Of a stretch of DNA of 64,000 nucleotides, positions 1 through 9,457 are shown one piece after another. Positions within the stretch are counted from its first letter, which is position 1, and each line of letters starts with the position of its first letter. The notes below the pieces were generated by a model that saw only the letters and a program-made list of their open reading frames with translations, was not told the DNA's origin and ran no database searches. The stretch is from Occultella glacieicola. Its GTDB lineage: Bacteria; Actinomycetota; Actinomycetes; Actinomycetales; Beutenbergiaceae. The stretch lies in contig NZ_SMNA01000007.1 in assembly GCF_004353825.1 (NCBI RefSeq), positions 1 through 64,000 on the forward strand, in the 5' to 3' direction. The position numbers and the translations under genes were made by a program.

Positions 1-513
1 GTGGGACGGTTCGCTCAGGTGCTCGCGGAGGCAGGGCTCCGGCTGGCGGTCGTCGACGAGACGGGACGGGAGGTCGAGCCGGTCCCGACCCAGGAGGTCA
101 GGGACAACGGCGGCCGCCGGTTCCCGGCCCACCTGGACGTGTTCCCGCCGGATCAGGTGCCATCGCACCGGTCATCCCATCCGAGGTACGACCGGATGCC
201 GGCCAGGGCCTGGTACCACCACCGACAGATGCGGGACAGCTTTCGCGCGGTCCGCGCCGTCGACATCGATCACCCGACCGTGGTCGAACTCGGACAGCGT
301 CGCTGGGTGCTCATGTGCCGCCCGAGGCGGGCGCGCTCGATCCGGATGGCGGAACGGAGGCTGCGGGCCGCGGCCTACCTGGTGTGGTCGACCGGGACCT
401 GGGCCGCGATCCTGAGGCATCGGGAGGACCGGGAGCGTGCGTTCCGGCGGTCGCTCGGCCGTTCGGCGCTCGGATCCGCCGGCTCGATCCGAGGCGGCCC
501 GGACATCGCGTGA
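1..513 (+). CDS. C-terminal part of a probable XRE-type helix-turn-helix regulator (5' truncated)
   Basis: The frame is open from the first base of the window, so the true start lies outside and the DNA-binding N terminus is missing. The visible 170 residues include a stretch with VRDNGGRRFPAHLD and a basic, Trp/Tyr-containing segment (MPARAWYHHR). From memory this resembles the region that follows the HTH in actinobacterial XRE-type regulators. No catalytic motif is seen. The assignment rests on family resemblance only; an unknown actinobacterial protein is the alternative. About 120 bp without a gene separate it from the convergent ald gene. Confidence 0.5.
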   Translation: MGRFAQVLAEAGLRLAVVDETGREVEPVPTQEVRDNGGRRFPAHLDVFPPDQVPSHRSSHPRYDRMPARAWYHHRQMRDSFRAVRAVDIDHPTVVELGQRRWVLMCRPRRARSIRMAERRLRAAAYLVWSTGTWAAILRHREDRERAFRRSLGRSALGSAGSIRGGPDIA

Positions 514-633
514 CCTCACGCGGTCCGCAACGGCCCCGTAACCGCCCGCACGGCCGGCACGTCCCACATCGGTGGTCCGGTTGGCGGAACTGCATCGGCG
601 GTCCGCGTGTCGGACGCGGGCGAACGGACGGGC

Positions 634-1749
634 TCAGTCGCTCGGGACCGCCAATGGCTCGTGCGGCAACCCGTGCGCGTTGGCCACCGGTTCACTCGTG
701 AGCCGTCCGCGGGTGGTGCTGACCCCGGGCAGCAGTTCCGGGTGACGGCCCAGGGCGGATTCCCAGCCGTTCGCGGCGATCGCGGCCACGTACGGCAGCG
801 TCACGTTGGTGAGCGCGACCGTCGACGTGATCGGGACCGCACCGGGCATGTTCGCGACGCAGTAGAACGTCGAGTCGTGCACTCGGAAGGTCGGCTCGGC
901 ATACGTCGTGGGGCGGGTGCCTTCGAAGCACCCGCCCTGGTCGACGGCGATGTCCACCAGTACCGAGCCGGGATTCATCTGCGTCACCATCGCTTCGGTG
1001 ACGAGTTTCGGGGCTCGGGCACCGGGAACCAGGACGGCGCCGACGACCAGGTCGGCGGTGCGGGTCTCCTCGGCCACGGTGTAGGGGTTGGAACGCAGGG
1101 TGTGGACCCGAGGACCGAACCGGGCCTCGAGGGCACGAAGCCGCGGGACGGACACGTCGAGTACGGTCACGTCCGCCAGCATCCCGATCGCGACCTCCGC
1201 CGCGTGCTCGCCCGCGACCCCGCCGCCGATGATGACCACCTTCGCCCGCGGTGTGCCTGGGACCCCGCCCAGGAGCACCCCGCGGCCGCCCTCGTCCTTC
1301 ATCAGTTGGTACGCGCCGACCTGCACGGACAACCTGCCGGCCACCTCGCTCATCGGGGCCAGCAGAGGCAGCGAGCGATCCGGCAACTGCACGGTCTCGT
1401 AGGCGATCGCAGTAGTGCCGGCGCCGAGCAGGGCGCGGGTGAGTGCCTCGTCCGCGGCCAGGTGCAGATACGTGAACAGCACGAGGTCCCGGCGCAGCAG
1501 CGGGTACTCGGAAGCGACGGGCTCCTTCACCTTCAGAAGGAGTTCGGACCACCCCCAGACGTCGGCCGCCGCGGGTGCGATCCAGGCACCGACGTCGGCG
1601 TAGGCGTCGTCCGGGAAGGCCGAGCCGATGCCCGCGCCCTGCTGGACCGCCACCTCGTGGCCCGCGAGGATCAGCTCATGGGCACCCGCCGGGGTGAGTG
1701 CGACCCGGAACTCGGAGTTCTTGACCTCCGTGACCACGCCGATCCGCAT
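634..1749 (-). CDS. ald: Alanine dehydrogenase
   Basis: NAD-dependent L-alanine dehydrogenase (L-alanine + NAD + water to pyruvate + ammonia + NADH), cytosolic. The 371-residue length is normal for the family. The N terminus MRIGVVTEVKNSEFRVALTP carries the conserved substrate-binding Arg; KVKEP (about 74-78) holds the conserved Lys, and His96 lies in LFTYLHLA. A Rossmann NAD site is seen at VVIIGGGVAGEHAA (about 170), and NMPGAVPITSTVALTN near the C terminus is typical. The ATG start at 1749 gives the usual N terminus. It is transcribed divergently from the copper operon; the shared region holds a CsoR-like operator nearer to the copper genes. Monocistronic as seen. Confidence 0.95.
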   Translation of the reverse strand: MRIGVVTEVKNSEFRVALTPAGAHELILAGHEVAVQQGAGIGSAFPDDAYADVGAWIAPAAADVWGWSELLLKVKEPVASEYPLLRRDLVLFTYLHLAADEALTRALLGAGTTAIAYETVQLPDRSLPLLAPMSEVAGRLSVQVGAYQLMKDEGGRGVLLGGVPGTPRAKVVIIGGGVAGEHAAEVAIGMLADVTVLDVSVPRLRALEARFGPRVHTLRSNPYTVAEETRTADLVVGAVLVPGARAPKLVTEAMVTQMNPGSVLVDIAVDQGGCFEGTRPTTYAEPTFRVHDSTFYCVANMPGAVPITSTVALTNVTLPYVAAIAANGWESALGRHPELLPGVSTTRGRLTSEPVANAHGLPHEPLAVPSD

Positions 1750-1832
1750 CCTTGCTCCTTCCCGTCGTCCGGCACCAGCCTCCCCTGTTCTTCGCGGGCG
1801 CGCTACCGAGCATCCTCCACGGTTGGCGCTAG

Positions 1833-1849
1833 ATACCCCCTAGGGGTAT
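1833..1849. promoter_or_regulatory. CsoR-like copper operator
   Basis: The 17-bp inverted repeat ATACCCCCTAGGGGTAT has arms ATACCCC and GGGGTAT around CTA. It matches the G/C-tract pseudopalindrome bound by CsoR-family copper repressors (TACCC...GGGTA type). It lies 30 bp upstream of the exported His/Glu-rich protein gene and its coupled copA, so copper-induced derepression is expected. No csoR gene is in the window, so the regulator must be encoded elsewhere. Binding is inferred, not shown. Confidence 0.75.
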
Positions 1850-1878
1850 GATCTGAGCATGCCTCGGGGAGGAATGTC

Positions 1879-2907
1879 ATGCGAGTGCCCGTGAAGTTGT
1901 CGATCTTCGCAGCCGGACTGGTCGTGCTGTTCGGAGGTGCGTTCGCCATCGGGTCCGTCTCCGGCTTCCCGGTCGCGGAGGATCAGCCGTCGGCCCACGA
2001 GCCCGGCGGGGGCGACAGGGGCGACGAAGATGTCGAGCACGAAGAGGATGGTCAGCAGGAGGCCGGGCACGGAGAGGACGGTCAGCAAGAGGCAGGACAC
2101 GACGGTTCCGGGCAGGAGGCCGGACACGGCGGGTCCGAACCGGGAGCCGGGCACGACGCACCCGCGGAGACGCCGGGCGGTGTTCTCATGGCCGAGGGCG
2201 GGTACCGGCTCGACTCGTTGTCCGTTCCGGACACCACCGGCGAGGTCGGCTCGCTGACCTTCCGCGTGCTCGACGCCCACGGGGACCCCGTCACCGAGTA
2301 CACAGCCCAGCACGAGCGCGATCTGCACCTGATCGTCGTCTCCCAGGACACCAACGAGTTCCGTCACGTCCACCCGACCCTCGGTGCGGACGGCACCTGG
2401 AGCATCGACTGGACCTGGAACGCAGCGGGAAGTTACCGCGTCTACGCCGACTTCCTCCCGGCGGCGGCCGAGGCAGGGCTGACCCTCGCCCAGGACGTCA
2501 CCGTGCCGGGTGCCGTGACCGTCGAGCCGCTCCCAGAACCGAGCCACACCGACACCGTCGACGCCCCCACGGCCCGCTCCTCCACCGGTGCCCCCTACAC
2601 GGTCACCCTCACGGGGCACCTGACCACCGACGGTGGCCCGCTCACCTTCGAGATCGCGCAGGACGGGCGGCCGGTCACGGACCTGGACCCCTATCTCGGC
2701 GCGTACGGTCACCTCGTCGCCCTCCGGGTCGGGGACCTGGCCTACCTGCACACCCATCCCGAGGGTGAGATGGACGAGAACGAGCCCGGTCCGGCGGTCG
2801 AGTTCGTGAGCACCGCCCCCAGCCCCGGCACCTACCGGCTGTTCCTCGACTTCTCCCACGACGGTGTCGTCCATACCGCCGACTTCACCGTGGAGGTGAC
2901 AGAGTGA
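1879..2907 (+). CDS. Exported or membrane-anchored His/Glu-rich metal-binding protein linked to copA
   Basis: The 342-residue protein has one hydrophobic N-terminal segment (about 6-28, [18 protein letters not shown]), a signal anchor or signal peptide. Residues about 38-95 are low-complexity and rich in His, Glu, Asp, Gly and Gln, with imperfect GQQEAGH units. About 100-342 form a folded extracytoplasmic region with His motifs [14 protein letters not shown] and YLHTHPEG that look like Cu ligands. A Shine-Dalgarno GGGGAGGA lies just upstream of the ATG. Its stop overlaps the copA start by four bases, and a CsoR-like operator precedes it, so a role in periplasm-side copper binding or delivery is likely. 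It resembles actinobacterial proteins annotated as heavy-metal-binding; exact function unknown. Confidence 0.75.
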   Translation: MRVPVKLSIFAAGLVVLFGGAFAIGSVSGFPVAEDQPSAHEPGGGDRGDEDVEHEEDGQQEAGHGEDGQQEAGHDGSGQEAGHGGSEPGAGHDAPAETPGGVLMAEGGYRLDSLSVPDTTGEVGSLTFRVLDAHGDPVTEYTAQHERDLHLIVVSQDTNEFRHVHPTLGADGTWSIDWTWNAAGSYRVYADFLPAAAEAGLTLAQDVTVPGAVTVEPLPEPSHTDTVDAPTARSSTGAPYTVTLTGHLTTDGGPLTFEIAQDGRPVTDLDPYLGAYGHLVALRVGDLAYLHTHPEGEMDENEPGPAVEFVSTAPSPGTYRLFLDFSHDGVVHTADFTVEVTE

Positions 2908-5180
2908 CCCACGTCGGCGCACCCGGCACCACGGCCGGATCGGACCTGCAGCGGATCGAACTCGGCATCGGGGGGATGACCTGCGCGTCCTGCGCTGCCC
3001 GCGTCGAGAAGCGCCTGAACAAACTCGAGGGTGCCACCGCCACGGTGAACTACGCGACCGAGAAGGCGCGCGTCTTCGTGCCGCCCACGATCAGCACGGC
3101 CGAGCTCATCGAGGCCGTGGAGAAGGCCGGGTACACCGCGCACGAACTGAACGTCTCGGCACCCGCCGCGGGTGACGCCGTCGACCCCGCGGACGCCGAG
3201 CGGGAGCGGGAGCTGCGGATCCTGCGGAACCGAGTGATCGTCTCCGCGGCACTGAGTCTGCCCGTGATCGTGCTCGCCATGGTTCCGGCCTGGCAGTTCA
3301 CCTACTGGCAGTGGGCCTCGCTGGTGCTGGCCGCGCCGGTCGTGGTCTGGGGCGCCTGGCCGTTCCACCGGGCCGCCTGGGTCAATCTTCGCCACGGCGC
3401 CGCCACGATGGACACGCTGATCTCGATGGGCACGCTCGCCGCGTTCGGCTGGTCCCTGTACGCCCTGTTCCTCGGGACGGCCGGCATGCCCGGCATGACC
3501 CACGAGTTCGAGCTCACGATCGCCCGCGGCGACGGCGCAGCGAACATCTACCTCGAGGTCGCTGCCGGCGTCACCACGTTCGTGCTCGCCGGGCGCTACT
3601 TCGAGCTGCGGGCCCGCCGTCGCGCCGGCGACGCACTCCGCGCGCTCCTCGATCTCGGCGCAAAGGAGGTCACCCTCCTCCAGGGTGGTGTGGAGCTGCG
3701 GGTGCCGGCCGACGACCTCCGGGTCGGCGACGAGTTCGTGGTCCGTCCGGGTGAGAAGATCGCGACCGACGGCGTCGTGATCGGCGGGCGCTCCGCCGTC
3801 GACAACTCCATGCTCACCGGTGAGTCCGTGCCCGTTGAGGTGGCCGAGGGCGACGACGTCGCCGGGGCCACGATCAACGCCGGCGGGCGGCTGGTGGTCC
3901 GCGCGACGCGGGTCGGCTCGGACACGCAGCTCGCGCAGATGGCCGCACTCGTCGAGGACGCCCAGAACGGCAAGGCGCAGGTGCAACGGCTCGCCGACCG
4001 GATCTCCGGGGTCTTCGTGCCCGTCGTGCTGGCGATCGCCGTCGTCACCCTCGGCTTCTGGCTCGGCACCGGCAATCCGGCACAGGTCGCGTTCACCGCC
4101 GCGGTGGCCGTGTTGATCATCGCCTGCCCGTGCGCGCTCGGCCTCGCCACTCCGACCGCCCTGCTCGTCGGGACCGGCCGGGGGGCCCAACTCGGAATCC
4201 TGATCAAGGGACCCGAGGTCCTCGAGTCGACGCGACGGATCGACACGGTCGTCCTCGATAAGACCGGCACCGTCACGACCGGCCGGATGACCCTGTTGGA
4301 GGTGGTCCCGGCCGCCGGTGAGAACGCCGAAGACGTGCTGCGTCGGGCCGGTGCCGTTGAGCACGCCTCCGAGCACCCGATCGCCCGTGCCGTGGCGCGC
4401 GCCGCCGCGCAGGCCGGCGCGCTGCCCGACGCGCACGCGTTCGAGAACCTCGAAGGCCGGGGCGTGCGGGCCACCGTCGACGCCACTCAGGTGTGCGTGG
4501 GTCGCCCCGGCTGGGTCGGCGACGAGTTCGGAGCGCTGCCCGCCGAACTGACCGTAGCCATCGACGCCGCACACGATGCGGGCCGGACGGCCGTTGTCGC
4601 CGCCTGGGCGGGACGGCCCCGCGGCGTCGTCGTGGTCGGCGACACGGTCAAGGACACCTCCGCGGAGGCGATCGGGCTGCTGAGGCGGCTTGGTCTCACG
4701 CCGGTGCTGCTCACCGGGGACAACCAGCAGGCCGCCGAGCAGATCGCGGCGCAGGTGGGCATCGACCGGGTGATCGCCGAAGTGCTGCCCGCGGACAAGG
4801 TCGACGTGGTCACCTCGCTGCGGGCCGAGGGCAAGGTGGTGGCGATGGTCGGGGACGGCGTCAACGACGCCGCGGCGCTCGCCGCCGCCGACCTCGGGAT
4901 GGCGATGGGCACAGGCACGGACGTGGCGATCGAGGCGAGCGAGATCACGCTCGTGCGCGGCGACCTACGGGCTGCAGCGGACGCCGTCGCCCTGTCCCGC
5001 CGGACCCTGCTCACGATCAAGGGCAACCTGTTCTGGGCGTTCGGGTACAACGTGGCCGCGATTCCCCTCGCCGCGGCCGGGCTGCTGAACCCGATGCTGG
5101 CCGGTGCCGCGATGGCGTTCTCGTCGGTGTTCGTCGTCGGCAACAGTCTGCGGCTGCGGCGGTTCCGCTCGCTCGGCTGA
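2904..5180 (+). CDS. copA: Copper-exporting P1B-type ATPase
   Basis: Integral membrane Cu(I) efflux pump, 758 residues. An N-terminal heavy-metal-associated domain carries GMTCASC (Cys27, Cys30). Membrane helices follow, with the transport motif CPC at 408-410 ([13 protein letters not shown]), the phosphorylation site DKTGT at Asp452, an HP motif ([11 protein letters not shown]), and the hinge [15 protein letters not shown] plus a GMTCASC domain indicates the Cu(I)/Ag(I) subgroup (P1B-1). The GTG start at 2904 overlaps the upstream stop (GTGA), implying translational coupling. Control is probably by the CsoR-like site at 1833. A short ctgagc/gctcag stem at its end faces the convergent next gene. 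Confidence 0.95.
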   Translation: MTHVGAPGTTAGSDLQRIELGIGGMTCASCAARVEKRLNKLEGATATVNYATEKARVFVPPTISTAELIEAVEKAGYTAHELNVSAPAAGDAVDPADAERERELRILRNRVIVSAALSLPVIVLAMVPAWQFTYWQWASLVLAAPVVVWGAWPFHRAAWVNLRHGAATMDTLISMGTLAAFGWSLYALFLGTAGMPGMTHEFELTIARGDGAANIYLEVAAGVTTFVLAGRYFELRARRRAGDALRALLDLGAKEVTLLQGGVELRVPADDLRVGDEFVVRPGEKIATDGVVIGGRSAVDNSMLTGESVPVEVAEGDDVAGATINAGGRLVVRATRVGSDTQLAQMAALVEDAQNGKAQVQRLADRISGVFVPVVLAIAVVTLGFWLGTGNPAQVAFTAAVAVLIIACPCALGLATPTALLVGTGRGAQLGILIKGPEVLESTRRIDTVVLDKTGTVTTGRMTLLEVVPAAGENAEDVLRRAGAVEHASEHPIARAVARAAAQAGALPDAHAFENLEGRGVRATVDATQVCVGRPGWVGDEFGALPAELTVAIDAAHDAGRTAVVAAWAGRPRGVVVVGDTVKDTSAEAIGLLRRLGLTPVLLTGDNQQAAEQIAAQVGIDRVIAEVLPADKVDVVTSLRAEGKVVAMVGDGVNDAAALAAADLGMAMGTGTDVAIEASEITLVRGDLRAAADAVALSRRTLLTIKGNLFWAFGYNVAAIPLAAAGLLNPMLAGAAMAFSSVFVVGNSLRLRRFRSLG

Positions 5181-5193
5181 GCCGTGCGCGAGC

Positions 5194-6126
5194 TCAGTGG
5201 CGCAGGTCCGCCAGTACCTGCGCGAGTTCGCACGGACCGATCTCATTGACCGAGCGGACCGTGGCCACGCAGTCGGGCGGCAGCACGGAGCGTCCGTTGA
5301 TCGCGCCGGCCATCGCCGTGGCGAGCGCGCCGATCGCGGTGCTGGAGCCGCCCAGGTTCGCGGCCAGCGTGGCGACCCGGAACGGGATGCCCTCGCCGCG
5401 CACGAGGAGGCCGACCGCGGCCGGGACCACCTCGGTGGCCGCCGGGGTGGTGCCGATGACGTCGTAGAGGTGTTGCAGGAAGCTCGCGTCGCTCTCGGCG
5501 TTCATGGCGATCTCCCGGGCCAGCAGGGACCGCTGGATCACCGACGGCGCGGCCACCGGAGCTCCATGCGTGAACCCGACCTCCGCGGCCCGGAATCCGA
5601 TCTCCAGGTGAGCCGGGATGAACACCGCTCCGGTGGCACCGGCGGGTGCGTCCAGCGCGGACGTGATCACGCCGGTGACCAGCGCGGCCGCGGCGACCGT
5701 TGCGTTCGAGAGGTGATGCCCTCCGGCGGTGACCAGGATGTCCTCGACCAGGGCGTCGAGATCGAGTCCGGTGTGCACGATCCCCAACGGGACGAACCGG
5801 GAGATGTGTACCGGGCGGCGGGGCCGGTCGCCCGCCGCGTCCATCCGTTCGGCGACCGCTTCCGGCGTGGCTCGGCCCGCGCCGTCGCGCAGTGCCTCGG
5901 CGACCGCGATCGCCTCCAGGGTGCCAGCGCTCACGTGCCCGGCCCGTCGGGTCCGGTCACCGGTGCGGGCCGGAAGGAGCTGGTCGATCCAGCCGTAGTG
6001 GGTCCGCAGCCGCGAGTGCGGCCAACGGTCACCGGGCAGGCCCATGGCGTCACCGACGGCCAGGCCGGTGAGCGCGCCCCTGGCGCGATCCATGAGGAGG
6101 TCACGCGCCTGCAGCGTCGACGTCAC
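5194..6126 (-). CDS. ADP-ribosylglycohydrolase-family protein with atypical metal site
   Basis: The 310-residue all-helical protein begins with RARGALTGLAVGDAMGLPGD, the family signature (usual GxxxGxxxGDxxGxxxE). Normal DraG-type enzymes bind two Mg ions through a TDDT motif and a C-terminal GxDTDT motif. Here the corresponding stretches read HVSAGTLEAIAVAEAL and LGGSSTAIGALATAMAGA, so the metal-binding Asp residues are replaced by Ser, Ala and Thr. The protein may therefore act on another substrate, for example as a nucleoside-type hydrolase, or be a non-catalytic member. It is convergent with copA and has no functional link to its neighbours. Confidence 0.8.
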   Translation of the reverse strand: MTSTLQARDLLMDRARGALTGLAVGDAMGLPGDRWPHSRLRTHYGWIDQLLPARTGDRTRRAGHVSAGTLEAIAVAEALRDGAGRATPEAVAERMDAAGDRPRRPVHISRFVPLGIVHTGLDLDALVEDILVTAGGHHLSNATVAAAALVTGVITSALDAPAGATGAVFIPAHLEIGFRAAEVGFTHGAPVAAPSVIQRSLLAREIAMNAESDASFLQHLYDVIGTTPAATEVVPAAVGLLVRGEGIPFRVATLAANLGGSSTAIGALATAMAGAINGRSVLPPDCVATVRSVNEIGPCELAQVLADLRH

Positions 6127-6270
6127 AGCGATCCTTCCGACAGTGGCGACCCTGCCCTGGCTGCATTGGGGGAATGAGATCGCGGCCGATCGACGAGTGC
6201 CTGGTGGACATCGTAAGCGTGATCGCGCCGGGCCGTGGATCGATCCGTGGGTGGACTCCGCGGAACCGAT

Positions 6271-7275
6271 TCAGCGGCGATCCACCGGTCCGGAATCGGA
6301 GCGGATCGACGGCACCCGGACCCGCAGGGCGCCCGGCATCACCACGACGCGCAGTGCCACCACCTTGCCGAGGTACTCGCCGTCGATCTGGAAGTCCTCG
6401 CCGTGCCGCACGGTCAGACGCACCTCCTGGGTCCGTGCCATCAACACCGATTCACCACGGGGGACGTCGCTGCGGTGTCCGTTCGTGCGCCGGATCCGTT
6501 GGACGAGACCGTTCTCCGTGAAGAACCACCTCGCCAGGTCGCGCCACCCGCTGGCGCCCTCGGGCCGCAGCAGCAGCACGTCCAGCTCGCCGTCGTCGAT
6601 CACCGCGTCCGGAAGCAGGGTGAGCCCGGCCGGCAGCGACCCGCCGTTGCCGATCGCGAACGTGTGGGCGCGCACGGCCCGGGGCTCGGCGCGATCCAGG
6701 CTGTAGGTGAGCTCGAACCGGTCCGACCGGGTGACGCCGCGGCGCACCCCGTCCACGTAGGCGAGCCACCCGAACTGCCGCTTCATCGCCATCGACGTGT
6801 GCACCACCATCTGGGCGTCGACGCCGAACCCGGCGAGTACCACGAACACCTTCCGGAGCCGGCGGCCATCGGTGAGGTCCGCCGTCAACCTTCCGACGTC
6901 GACGGCTCGCTCCACGGTACCGAACGCGGCGCGGAGGGCGGCGCCCGGGTCGAGCATGCTCAGCCCGAGGTTCCGCGCGGCCAGGTTCGTGGTGCCGACC
7001 GGCCACAGCCCGAGCGGAAGCGACTGTCCGATCACCGCCTCCACGGTGGCGCGGACCGTCCCGTCGCCGCCGACGGCGATGACGACGTCGGCGGGCTCGG
7101 CCAGGATCCGCTCCCGCAGCGAGTCGGTGCTCTCCTCCGGTGCGGTGGCCACGAGCCGGCTGGCGGCCCACCCCGCGCGCGACTCCTCCCGGGCCAGGGC
7201 CCGAGCCAGCCGGGCCGGGCTCATCTTCAGCGGGTTGTGCACGACGACGGCACGCGACTCGCTCACGCCGCCCAC
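6271..7275 (-). CDS. Diacylglycerol kinase-like lipid kinase
   Basis: A DAGK catalytic-domain protein (DgkB/YegS/LCB5 family) of 334 residues that would phosphorylate a membrane lipid (diacylglycerol or a related lipid) with ATP at the inner membrane face. The nucleotide-binding motif VIAVGGDGTVRATVEAV lies near residue 65-80, followed by PVGTTNLAARNL, the GTxN motif. The C-terminal half has the second beta-sandwich domain (FAIGNGGSLPAGL, IDDGELDVLLL). The GTG at 7275 gives MGGVSESRAV; a GTG at 7266 is an alternative start. It diverges from arfB, with only about 55 bp between starts. Confidence 0.85.
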   Translation of the reverse strand: MGGVSESRAVVVHNPLKMSPARLARALAREESRAGWAASRLVATAPEESTDSLRERILAEPADVVIAVGGDGTVRATVEAVIGQSLPLGLWPVGTTNLAARNLGLSMLDPGAALRAAFGTVERAVDVGRLTADLTDGRRLRKVFVVLAGFGVDAQMVVHTSMAMKRQFGWLAYVDGVRRGVTRSDRFELTYSLDRAEPRAVRAHTFAIGNGGSLPAGLTLLPDAVIDDGELDVLLLRPEGASGWRDLARWFFTENGLVQRIRRTNGHRSDVPRGESVLMARTQEVRLTVRHGEDFQIDGEYLGKVVALRVVVMPGALRVRVPSIRSDSGPVDRR

Positions 7276-7330
7276 CTCCCTCTGCCGCCCGGTGTGCTCA
7301 GATTACGTGGGCACCGGCACACTGGTGACC

Positions 7331-7762
7331 ATGGCGAGCGTGGCGGGACTTCGGGTCGGTCCGACCCTGACCGTCCCCGAGAGTGAGCTCTCGTGGCGGT
7401 TCTCGCGGTCCTCCGGGCCCGGCGGCCAGGGTGTCAACACGGCCGACTCCCGGGCGGAGCTGAGTTGGGACGTGGCCGCCTCGACGGCGGTCACCGACCA
7501 CCAGCGTGATCGGATCATGAGCCGCCTGGCGTCGCGGATCACCGGTGGGGTCCTGACCATCGCCGCGTCCGAGTACCGCGCGCAGCTGCGCAACCGCGAC
7601 GCCGCCCGGGCCCGGATGGCGGCGCTGCTGATGGATGCCCTGGCCCCGCCGCCCCGGTCCCGACGGGCCACCAGGCCCACGCGTGGTTCCAAGGAACGCC
7701 GGCTGGCCGCGAAGAAGCAGCACGGGCAGACGAAGGCGCTGCGCCGCCGCCCCGCGGACTAG
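7331..7762 (+). CDS. arfB: Peptidyl-tRNA hydrolase ArfB (alternative ribosome rescue)
   Basis: Release-factor-like rescue protein of 143 residues that enters stalled non-stop ribosomes and hydrolyses the peptidyl-tRNA. The catalytic GGQ motif is in RSSGPGGQGVNTADSRAEL (about 28-45). The C terminus is strongly basic (SKERRLAAKKQHGQTKALRR), as expected for the tail that sits in the empty mRNA channel. Full-length RF1/RF2 domains are absent, which separates it from prfA/prfB. The ATG at 7331 was chosen because homologues begin just before the GGQ domain; the frame is open further upstream. Confidence 0.9.
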   Translation: MASVAGLRVGPTLTVPESELSWRFSRSSGPGGQGVNTADSRAELSWDVAASTAVTDHQRDRIMSRLASRITGGVLTIAASEYRAQLRNRDAARARMAALLMDALAPPPRSRRATRPTRGSKERRLAAKKQHGQTKALRRRPAD

Positions 7763-7828
7763 GGGCCCGGTCGACGTTCGCACCGTGATGTAAGCGGCGT
7801 GTAAGCGGCTGCGGCGACCGTGGTCACC

Positions 7829-9457
7829 ATGTCACAGGGAACGAGCGCGGCCACGCCCGCGCTGAGCGCAGTCCGCACCGGCGTGATCTGCCTGGCGCTG
7901 CTGCTGGAGGGGATGAGCTCGTCGAGCATCAACGTGCAGATCCACGCCATGGCGACGGATCTCGGCCTCGGGGGAGCCGAGGTGCCGATCGCGGTCGGGG
8001 CGTTCCTCCTGGCCTACGCGGGATGCCTCCCGGTGGCCGGACGTGTCGCCGACGTCTGGAGCCGCCGGGAGGTGTTTCGGCTCGGAGTGGCGCTCTTCGG
8101 CGCGGGCTGCCTTGTCTGCGCGCTCGCGCAGGGCCCGGGCCTGATCGTCGCCGGCCGGTTCGTCCAGGGAGCGGGAGCGGCCCTGAGCGCCCCGGCTGCC
8201 CTTGCCCTGATCACGGCCGGCCTGGGGGAGGGTCCGGCCCGCAACCGCGCCGTAGCGATCTACGGCGCGATGGGCGCGGCCGGGTTCTCGCTCGGCCTGG
8301 TACTGCCGGGTTTCGTGGTCGCGCAGGTCGGGTGGCGGTGGAGTTTCGTGCTGCTCGTCCCGATCGTGGCCGCCGTACTGGCCGTGACCGCGCGGCTGCA
8401 CACGAACCTGCCCTCGGGCGGCCGGTTGGACGTGCGCGGCGCACTCGGCCTGACCGGGGTCCTCATGCTCGTCATGCACGCGCTCGGTGGAATCGGGAGC
8501 ACCGGCGCCGGGACCCTCGCGATCGAGCTCGGCCTTGCCGGGGCGCTGGTCGCGTGGCTGATCCGGCGTGGCGGCGTCGGTGACTACCCGACGGCGGTGC
8601 TCGCCTCCGCGCCGATCCGTGCCGCCTGCCTCGGGCTGGCCGGGGTCTACGCGGCGGTGCTGTCCTCGATGCTCGCGCTGAGCCTCGGGCTGCAGGGCCA
8701 GGGTGACCTCGACGCGTTCGCGCTCGGCCTGCTGATCCTGCCGCAACCGGTCGCGTTCACCCTGACCGCGGGTCTCGGCTCCCGGCTGGTCTCCCGGCTC
8801 GGACCGGCGCGGGTCATGGCTGCCGGCGCGCTGGTGCTCGCCGCGAGCCTGGGGTACCTGGTGGTGGTCGGGGCCCAGCAGCCGTGGACGGCGACCATGC
8901 TGCCCGCCATGGCGGGCGTCGGGATAGCGCTCGGGCTGGCGTTCCCGGCCGCGTCGATCGCCGTGGTCGACGCCGCCGCGGAGGGGGACCGGGGCACGGC
9001 CTCGAGCCTGCTCACCACCGCGCAGAACGTGGGGGGCGCGCTGGGGGTGTCGGCCCTGACGGCGTTGGCGCTGTTGCCGAGTACCGAGAGCGAGGGCGGC
9101 AGTGCCGCCGAGGCCGCGGTGCTGGCCGAGGGGGAACCCGTGGTGGGCACCGCCCTGGTCGCCGGGATCGCGATGCTGGCGGTGGCGTTCGTCCTCGCCG
9201 GCGCTGCCCTGGTCCGGCCGGCCTGGGTGGCGCGGGCGGGAGGGATGCACGGGCGACGGGCGCATGGGCGACGGATGCACGGGCGACGGCCGCTCGCACG
9301 ACGGGCGCTCGCGTCGGGCCGTCGCGGAGCGGCACCGCCGCCCGCGAGTGCCGACGTGGTCGGTACGAGGGTGGCACGTCTGGGTCCGACGGGCGACTGG
9401 GTCGCAGAGCCGACCGGCGCGCCGGCGCCGACGACGCGGGCCGGTGGCCGGAGATGA
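7829..9457 (+). CDS. MFS transporter, DHA2-like, with basic HGRR-repeat tail
   Basis: Polytopic inner-membrane transporter of 542 residues. Many hydrophobic helices and the motif A-like GRVADVWSRREVFRLG after helix 2 mark a drug:H+ antiporter-like MFS protein; the long core suggests a 14-helix DHA2 type. Helix 5 carries AIYGAMGAAGFSLGLVLPG (motif C-like). The last 75 residues are unusual: a cytoplasmic, Arg-rich tail with repeated HGRR units (GMHGRRAHGRRMHGRR). Start ATG 7829; a GTG nine bases upstream is also in frame. The stop overlaps the ATG of the HAD gene (ATGA), so the pair is probably one operon. Substrate unknown. Confidence 0.85.
   Translation: MSQGTSAATPALSAVRTGVICLALLLEGMSSSSINVQIHAMATDLGLGGAEVPIAVGAFLLAYAGCLPVAGRVADVWSRREVFRLGVALFGAGCLVCALAQGPGLIVAGRFVQGAGAALSAPAALALITAGLGEGPARNRAVAIYGAMGAAGFSLGLVLPGFVVAQVGWRWSFVLLVPIVAAVLAVTARLHTNLPSGGRLDVRGALGLTGVLMLVMHALGGIGSTGAGTLAIELGLAGALVAWLIRRGGVGDYPTAVLASAPIRAACLGLAGVYAAVLSSMLALSLGLQGQGDLDAFALGLLILPQPVAFTLTAGLGSRLVSRLGPARVMAAGALVLAASLGYLVVVGAQQPWTATMLPAMAGVGIALGLAFPAASIAVVDAAAEGDRGTASSLLTTAQNVGGALGVSALTALALLPSTESEGGSAAEAAVLAEGEPVVGTALVAGIAMLAVAFVLAGAALVRPAWVARAGGMHGRRAHGRRMHGRRPLARRALASGRRGAAPPPASADVVGTRVARLGPTGDWVAEPTGAPAPTTRAGGRR

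Noticed and set aside
607-1851. 414-codon open frame opposite alanine dehydrogenase
   Set aside because: It is antisense to a clear ald gene, has Arg/Gly/His-rich composition and no motif; a GC-driven shadow frame.
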